Shown here in pieces: positions 52,033 through 56,105 of a DNA stretch of 56,105 nucleotides. A model generated the notes under the pieces. The model searched no databases. It was given only the letters and a program-made list of their open reading frames with translations, and was not told the origin of the DNA. The translations under genes were made by a program, and so were the position numbers. This stretch comes from an uncultured Treponema sp. Its GTDB lineage: Bacteria; Spirochaetota; Spirochaetia; Treponematales; Treponemataceae. The stretch spans positions 1 through 56,105 of the forward strand of contig CALBGU010000079.1 in NCBI GenBank assembly GCA_937893155.1. The letters are read 5' to 3'. Each line of letters begins with the position of its first letter. The stretch's first letter is position 1.

Positions 52033-52052
52033 CAAGGGACTTAAGCCCCTTG
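52033..52052. repeat. Palindromic CAAGGG.CTTAAGCCCCTTG repeat inside the rfb operon
   Basis: Nearly perfect 20-bp inverted repeat in the 66-nt gap between rfbA and rfbC. It could cause partial termination or RNA processing between them. Same family as 28630, 40589, 46477 and 54891. Confidence 0.75.
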
Positions 52053-52062
52053 ATAATCTGTA

Positions 52063-52938
52063 TTATTTGCTTGCGATGTATTTTAAGTATTCGCCGTAAT
52101 CGGTTTTGTAGCCGCTCGCAAGCTCAAGCAAATGCTTTTTGTCAATCCAGCCGTTTGCAAACGCGATTTCTTCAATACAAGAAACATACATTCCCTGCCG
52201 TTTCTGAATTGTCGCGATAAAATTGCTCGCTTCGTTTAAGCCGTCATACGTTCCCGTGTCGAGCCACGCCATACCGCGACCGAGCAGCTCAACCGAAAGA
52301 CTGCCGCGCTCAAGATACGCATTGTTCACCGCCGTGATTTCGATTTCGCCGCGCGCAGAGGGCTTTACTTCGCTTGCGATATTTACGACCGCGTTATTGT
52401 AAAAATACAGACCAGGCACTGCATAATTGCTTTTCGGCTGCTTCGGCTTTTCTTCAATGCCTAAGACTTTGCCCGTTTTGTCGAACTCAACTACGCCGTA
52501 CGCCGTCGGGTCTTTGACCATATAGCCAAAAATCACTGCCTCGGCTGTTTTTCCTTCAATCTTGGTTCGAGCATTTTTGAGCGTCTGCGTAAAACTCTGA
52601 CCGTAAAAAATATTATCGCCCAAAACAAGCGCAACATCGTCGCTTCCAATAAAATCTTTTCCCACGATGAACGCATCTGCAAGCCCGCGCGGTTTGTCCT
52701 GCACGGCGTATTCAAACTTCATTCCAAGCCACGCGCCATCGCCGAAAAGATGCTCAAAAAGCGAAATATCGCGCGGAGTAGAGATGATTAAAACCTCGCG
52801 AATACCTGCAAGCATAAGACAAGACAGCGGATAATAAATCATCGGCTTATCGTAGAGCGGCAAAATCTGCTTTGAAACCGCCTTTGTAATCGGGTAAAGG
52901 CGAGTTCCCGACCCGCCTGCTAAAATGATTCCTTTCAT
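52063..52938 (-). CDS. rfbA: Glucose-1-phosphate thymidylyltransferase
   Basis: 291 residues, the standard RmlA length. MKGIILAGGSGTRLYPITKA with the nucleotidyl motif, KQILPLYDKPMIYYPLSCLM, EYAVQDKPRGLADAF, LGDNIFYG, GIEEKPKQPKSNYAVPGLYF. Reaction: dTTP plus glucose-1-phosphate to dTDP-glucose. The frame is open to 53046 but homology starts at 52938, where a promoter also ends. First gene of the rhamnose/R-M operon. rfbD is not in the window. Confidence 0.95.
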   Translation of the reverse strand: MKGIILAGGSGTRLYPITKAVSKQILPLYDKPMIYYPLSCLMLAGIREVLIISTPRDISLFEHLFGDGAWLGMKFEYAVQDKPRGLADAFIVGKDFIGSDDVALVLGDNIFYGQSFTQTLKNARTKIEGKTAEAVIFGYMVKDPTAYGVVEFDKTGKVLGIEEKPKQPKSNYAVPGLYFYNNAVVNIASEVKPSARGEIEITAVNNAYLERGSLSVELLGRGMAWLDTGTYDGLNEASNFIATIQKRQGMYVSCIEEIAFANGWIDKKHLLELASGYKTDYGEYLKYIASK

Positions 52939-52974
52939 AAAAAAGAGTATACCAAAAAAGATTAAAGTTAGCAA
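52938..52974 (-). promoter_or_regulatory. rfbA promoter, leaderless start
   Basis: Minus strand: TTGCTA (52974-52969), 17-bp spacer, TATACT (52951-52946), 7 nt to the ATG at 52938. No Shine-Dalgarno. Confidence 0.55.
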
Positions 52975-53088
52975 ATTTTTAAGAATATATCGCCCGCCTT
53001 TGACGCAGAATATTTTTTGCGCACGAAAATCTGCAACCATTTTCAAAAAACGGCTGTCTAATTTTATGAAAATCCCTCAATGAAAAAA

Positions 53089-53142
53089 TGACAGATTGTT
53101 GCACAAAAACGAAAAGTTTTGTAACAATAGAAAGGTCTGTCA
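53089..53142. repeat. 54-bp interrupted palindrome
   Basis: TGACAGA (53089) ... TCTGTCA (53136-53142) as outer arms, with inner arms TTGTT..ACAAAAAC and GTTTTGTAACAA around GAAAA. It sits between divergent rfbA and the acyl-CoA ligase gene. A GATTCCCGTGTCACGCACGAGAATGAC repeat copy (in two overlapping parts) follows at 53150-53178. Confidence 0.65.
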
Positions 53143-53212
53143 TTGCAAAAAAGATTCCCGTGTCACGCACGAGAATGACTGAGTGAACACACTTTATTTT
53201 TAGGACGAAGAA

Positions 53213-54877
53213 ATGAATTTACTATCTGATTTTGTGAAAAACTACCGCGAATACACCGACTACGATGATATGCGAGCGAATTTTGCGCTGAATATCCCCG
53301 AAAATTTCAATTTTGCCTACGATGTTATTGACCGCTACGCCGAGCTAGCCCCGCAAAAACGCGCGTTCGTGTGGTGCAACGACGAGGGGGAAGAGCACAC
53401 GTTCACCTTTGCCGAAATCTCGCGCGACAGCAAAAAAGCCGCAGTGTTTCTGCAAAAACACGGTATCAAAAAAGGCGACACCGTGCTTCTCATCTTGCGC
53501 CGCCGCTACGAGTTCTGGTGGCTTTTGCCCGCGTTGCACCGAATCGGCGCGATTGCCGTACCTGCCACGAATCAGCTGCTCAAAAGCGACATCGTGTATC
53601 GCTGCAATTCCGCGGAAATCAAGATGATTATCTCGTTTGACGACTCGCATATTCTGCAGGAAATCGACAGCGCAATAGCTGAGTGTCCGAGCGTGAAAGA
53701 GCGAGTCTGCGTGTACGGAAAGCGCGAGGGCTGGACGGATTTTCACGCCGAGTTTAACGAAATCAGCGACGATTTTGTGCGTCCCACAGGCGAAAACGCC
53801 ACGAAAAACAGCGACACGATGCTGATGTATTTTACCAGCGGCACGTCTGGCTATCCAAAGATGGTTATGCACGATTTTACCTATCCGCTCGGGCACATCG
53901 CGACGGCAAAATTCTGGCAAAACGTGCAGGACGACGGACTTCACATCAGCGTGGCAGAAACGGGCTGGGCAAAAGCGGTCTGGGGCAAAATCTACGGGCA
54001 ATGGATTTCGGGCACGGCGATTTTCGTCTACGATATGGTGTCGTTTGCGCCCGATTTGTTCTTCAAGAAAATCTCGCATTACGGCGTTACCACGTTCTGC
54101 GCGCCCCCGACGGCGTATCGTTTTTTAATCCGCCAAGACCTTTCTAAATACGACCTTTCGCACTTAAAATACTGCGTTACGGCAGGCGAGGCGCTCAACA
54201 GCGAGGTGTTCAACAAGTTCTACGAGAAGACGGGGCTTAAAATCCACGAAGGCTACGGGCAGACCGAAAGCGCGATTCTTGCAGGCACGTTCCCCGGAAT
54301 GACGGTGAAGCCGGGTTCGATGGGCAAAAGCGCGCCGGGCTACGATGTTGAAATCGTGCGCGCGGACGGCAAAAAATGCGAGCCATTGGAAAGCGGAAGC
54401 ATAAAAGTCCGTTTGACGAACGGGAAGCCCGCTGGATTGCTCAAGGGCTATTTTAAGAACGAGGAGCAGACAAAGGCGGCGCTCGGCGGCGAGTGGTACG
54501 ACACGGGCGACACGGCGTATTATGACGACGACGGCTATATTTGGTTCGTGGGGCGAAACGATGATTTAATCAAAAGCACGGGTTTCCGCATTAGTCCGTT
54601 CGAGGTGGAAAGCGTGCTGCAGCAGCACCCGTCGGTGTTGGAATGTGCAGTTACGGGTATGCAGGACCCCAAGCGCGGGCAGGTGGTCAAGGCGACTATC
54701 GTTTTGACGAATGGATTTGAGGCAACAAAAGACCTCGACATTGAACTGAAGACGTTTGCCAAGGAACATCTTGCGCTGTACAAAATCCCGCGCGTTATCG
54801 AGTTTGTGGACGAATTGCCCAAGACGATTTCGGGCAAAATCCGCCGCGCCCAAATCCGTCGCTCCGATGCGCAATAA
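53213..54877 (+). CDS. AMP-forming acyl-CoA synthetase
   Basis: 554 residues. Adenylation motifs: A3 YFTSGTSGYPKMV, A5 GYGQTES, A7 YDTGDTAYYDDDGY, A8 GRNDDLIKSTGFRISPFEVE, A10 lysine in PKTISGKIRR. Sequence style fits acetyl-CoA-synthetase-like medium-chain acyl-CoA ligases (ACSM type). Reaction: carboxylate plus ATP plus CoA to acyl-CoA; the exact chain length cannot be read. AGGACGAAG precedes the ATG. Monocistronic. It could feed acyl-CoA metabolism, but no link to the activase is shown. Confidence 0.9.
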   Translation: MNLLSDFVKNYREYTDYDDMRANFALNIPENFNFAYDVIDRYAELAPQKRAFVWCNDEGEEHTFTFAEISRDSKKAAVFLQKHGIKKGDTVLLILRRRYEFWWLLPALHRIGAIAVPATNQLLKSDIVYRCNSAEIKMIISFDDSHILQEIDSAIAECPSVKERVCVYGKREGWTDFHAEFNEISDDFVRPTGENATKNSDTMLMYFTSGTSGYPKMVMHDFTYPLGHIATAKFWQNVQDDGLHISVAETGWAKAVWGKIYGQWISGTAIFVYDMVSFAPDLFFKKISHYGVTTFCAPPTAYRFLIRQDLSKYDLSHLKYCVTAGEALNSEVFNKFYEKTGLKIHEGYGQTESAILAGTFPGMTVKPGSMGKSAPGYDVEIVRADGKKCEPLESGSIKVRLTNGKPAGLLKGYFKNEEQTKAALGGEWYDTGDTAYYDDDGYIWFVGRNDDLIKSTGFRISPFEVESVLQQHPSVLECAVTGMQDPKRGQVVKATIVLTNGFEATKDLDIELKTFAKEHLALYKIPRVIEFVDELPKTISGKIRRAQIRRSDAQ

Positions 54878-54890
54878 TCGCACCGCATAA

Positions 54891-54912
54891 GCAAGGGGCT
54901 TTAAGCCCCTTG
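54891..54912. terminator. CAAGGGGCTTTAAGCCCCTTG repeat between convergent genes
   Basis: Symmetric hairpin followed by TTTC, 14 nt past the ligase stop and 12 nt before the toxin stop. It is likely the terminator for both and belongs to the same family as the other four copies. Confidence 0.6.
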
Positions 54913-54923
54913 TTTCAACAATT

Positions 54924-55199
54924 TTATTTACCAAAAAGTTCGCTGTGGCTTCCGATACGAAACGCACTTAACAGCAAAACGTCTTCTTCAATCTTGTAAA
55001 TAAGCACTAAATCGGGCTTTATATGACAATCTCGGTATTTTTTGAGTTGCCCTGTAAGTTGGTGGTCGCGGAATTTTTCCTCTAAAGATTCTCCTGAAGC
55101 AAGTTTGTTTATTACATCTTGCGTTTCTTTTTTCAAAGCAGGAGAAAGTTTCTTTGCATCTTTTTTAAAACGACTTGTCAAAAAGATTTTGTATTTCAT
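54924..55199 (-). CDS. YafQ-type mRNA-interferase toxin (RelE/ParE superfamily)
   Basis: 91 residues. YafQ-like layout: SRFKKDAKKLSPALKKE, then FRDHQLTGQLKKYRDCHIKP, DLVLIYKIEEDVLLLSAFRI, and GSHSELF at the end with the catalytic His. Known action: ribosome-dependent mRNA cleavage. It starts within the antitoxin stop (4-nt overlap), the usual antitoxin-toxin order. Confidence 0.9.
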   Translation of the reverse strand: MKYKIFLTSRFKKDAKKLSPALKKETQDVINKLASGESLEEKFRDHQLTGQLKKYRDCHIKPDLVLIYKIEEDVLLLSAFRIGSHSELFGK

Positions 55200-55417
55200 A
55201 AATCCGCGAAAGCCTCTTCTGCGCTCTCGTAAAGGGTAAGCGTTCCTGATTCTTTTTGGGATTGAAATTCCGCTTCGCCCTCGGCTATGCTTTCAAGGAG
55301 CGATTGCGGATAGGAATCTTTTTGCTTCAAAATGGTATATGGCTTTGCGCTAAAGGCATTTATCGCATTGATGAGATTGTAAAGCCGCGCGTCTGCATTC
55401 GGGATAACAAGCGTCAT
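55196..55417 (-). CDS. Antitoxin partner of the YafQ-type toxin
   Basis: 73 residues from 55417, with AGGAGG about 7 nt upstream; an upstream in-frame codon (55432) covers the Shine-Dalgarno itself. MTLVIPNADARLYNLINAIN, then ITERATION-free acidic helix SLLESIAEGEAEFQSQ and YESAEEAFADL at the end. It is not a clear RelB/DinJ sequence, so the family is unassigned. Role is inferred from position and size. Confidence 0.75.
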   Translation of the reverse strand: MTLVIPNADARLYNLINAINAFSAKPYTILKQKDSYPQSLLESIAEGEAEFQSQKESGTLTLYESAEEAFADL

Positions 55418-55488
55418 TTTTGCCTCCTGCATTGCATTATAGCACCTTCACCAGCCGTTTGTCAGCACAAGACACTGTATTTTTGAGC

Positions 55489-55757
55489 GCGCGAGCGTCC
55501 GATTGTAAGAACGCAAAAATGCAAAAGGGCAATCGAGCGCTCTAGCAATCAAAAGCAGACGTGATTTGCTCAATCGAGCACAATATTGAGTAAAAACAGA
55601 CGTGCTTTTGTCAATCGAGCGCTCTATCAGGCAAAAACAAACGTGCGTCTGTGAAACATTTCACAATAACGAGCAAAAACAGACGTGCGACGCTCAATCG
55701 AGTGCTCGATTTGCATTTTACACGCTGATTCTGTGAAATATTGTGCTCGAGCGCATA
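55489..55757. repeat. Palindromic tandem array, 41-bp period
   Basis: Units start at 55530, 55571, 55612, 55653 and 55695 (41, 41, 41, 42 bp apart), with decayed units on each side. The head is CAATCGAG(C/T)GCTC, with GAGCGCTC or TCGAG-TG-CTCGA palindromes. The fourth unit has a TGAAACATTTCA palindrome instead. The middle is CAAAAACAGACGTGC. It fills most of the 398-nt spacer between the antitoxin and the partial gene at 55816. Confidence 0.92.
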
Positions 55758-55786
55758 TTGAATAAGATTTTTTCACGGTCTATACT
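55758..55786 (+). promoter_or_regulatory. Promoter of the partial DUF6261-like gene
   Basis: TTGAAT (55758-55763), 17-bp spacer, TATACT (55781-55786), immediately at the right end of the 41-bp array. Shine-Dalgarno AGGAG at 55805-55809. Confidence 0.65.
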
Positions 55787-55815
55787 TTACGAAAATGTTT
55801 TTACAGGAGTGAATA

Positions 55816-56105
55816 ATGGCTGTAGGAAAAATTAACAGTAATGCACAGATTGCAGAATTGGCGGATTTGGGGACGGCACACGGGGCGACGTTTGACGCAA
55901 TCGAGGCGGTGCAAGGCGACGAGATTTTGAGCGCGATTGTGGCAGAAGAGAAAAAAGAGGCAAAAGCGCTCGTGAGTGCCACGAAGAAAGACAAGGCGGC
56001 GATAAATCTTGCCGAGTTCGACAACGCGCGCGACAGTGCGATTACGGACGCGCAGACGCTTGCAAAGGCGCTGAAAAAGCTCAAAGTCCCAAAAAAATCG
56101 GCGGC
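55816..56105 (+). CDS. Partial DUF6261-like protein (runs off the window)
   Basis: The first 96 codons are open to the window edge: MAVGKINSNAQIAELADLGT and onward, all helical, Ala/Lys/Asp-rich, ending in KALKKLKVPKKSA. Residues about 40-76 align without gaps to residues 40-76 of the gene at 39694-40452, sharing ARD-x-A(V/I) and about 12 of 37 identities. It is therefore a paralogue. Strong Shine-Dalgarno and promoter. A 41-bp array lies just upstream, as for the paralogue. Confidence 0.65.
   Translation, partial: MAVGKINSNAQIAELADLGTAHGATFDAIEAVQGDEILSAIVAEEKKEAKALVSATKKDKAAINLAEFDNARDSAITDAQTLAKALKKLKVPKKSA

Noticed and set aside
53149..53180. Minus-strand terminator upstream of rfbA
   Set aside because: No transcript should end there between divergent genes; it is better explained as a copy of the dispersed GTCATTCCCG repeat.
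55489..55757. CRISPR-like array with CAATCGAGC repeats
   Set aside because: The 41-bp units are similar along their whole length and carry palindromes; no cas genes nearby.

Overview
The window looks like chromosome from a Treponema-type spirochaete. The evidence is a UPF0164-family outer-membrane protein, a CarD regulator, a very long N-terminally anchored coiled-coil protein of the type seen in spirochaetes, an LptB plus LolA-like pair, a large TPR protein and a fused IspDF. No rRNA, tRNA, phage or CRISPR was recognised. Genes lie in short, tightly packed operons on both strands. Spacers are AT-rich and unusually full of palindromes.

Layout. 0.2-4.6 kb (-): envelope pair, UPF0164 protein then an OmpA/FlgD-Ig protein. 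5-8.4 kb: a spirochaetal hypothetical, lptB (-) and a LolA-like lipoprotein sorter. 8.6-14.6 kb (+): a fused 2-hydroxyacyl-CoA dehydratase activase with a structured leader, plus a secreted hypothetical. 14.6-23 kb (+): HAD phosphatase and a 2548-residue coiled-coil protein. 23.4-28.6 kb (+): five coupled genes (class III aminotransferase, cytidylate-kinase-like kinase, amino-acid permease, iron alcohol dehydrogenase, GNAT) that fit uptake and reductive degradation of GABA or a similar omega-amino acid. 29-31 kb (-): carD-ispDF. 31.1-32.9 kb (+): iron-type ABC permease and ATPase. 32.9-37 kb (-): TPR protein and LamG/FnIII protein. 37-39.1 kb (+): uvrC. 39.1-40.5 kb (-): three-gene cassette with DUF6261-like and DUF2335-like proteins. 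40.9-42.6 kb (-): LysM/M23 peptidase and rlmE. 42.9-46.4 kb (+): small membrane protein, sensor-like membrane protein, thioesterase. 47-48.3 kb: XRE regulator (-) divergent from a Wzz-like protein (+). 48.4-52.9 kb (-): rfbA-rfbC-[restriction enzyme-methyltransferase]-rfbB. 53.2-54.9 kb (+): acyl-CoA ligase. 54.9-55.4 kb (-): YafQ-type toxin-antitoxin. 55.8 kb to the edge (+): a partial DUF6261-like paralogue.

Four results stand out. (1) An NgoPII-like restriction-modification pair sits inside the dTDP-rhamnose operon with coupled reading frames. Its expected target GGCC is almost absent: I found one copy by eye in 56 kb. (2) Seven spacers carry unrelated or loosely related tandem arrays with periods of 21-24 or 41-42 bp, close to two or four helical turns. 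Most units contain a palindrome. (3) Two paralogous DUF6261-like genes each have a 41-bp array upstream. (4) At least six genes have a recognisable -10 box only 6-7 nt before the ATG, so leaderless mRNAs look common in this organism.
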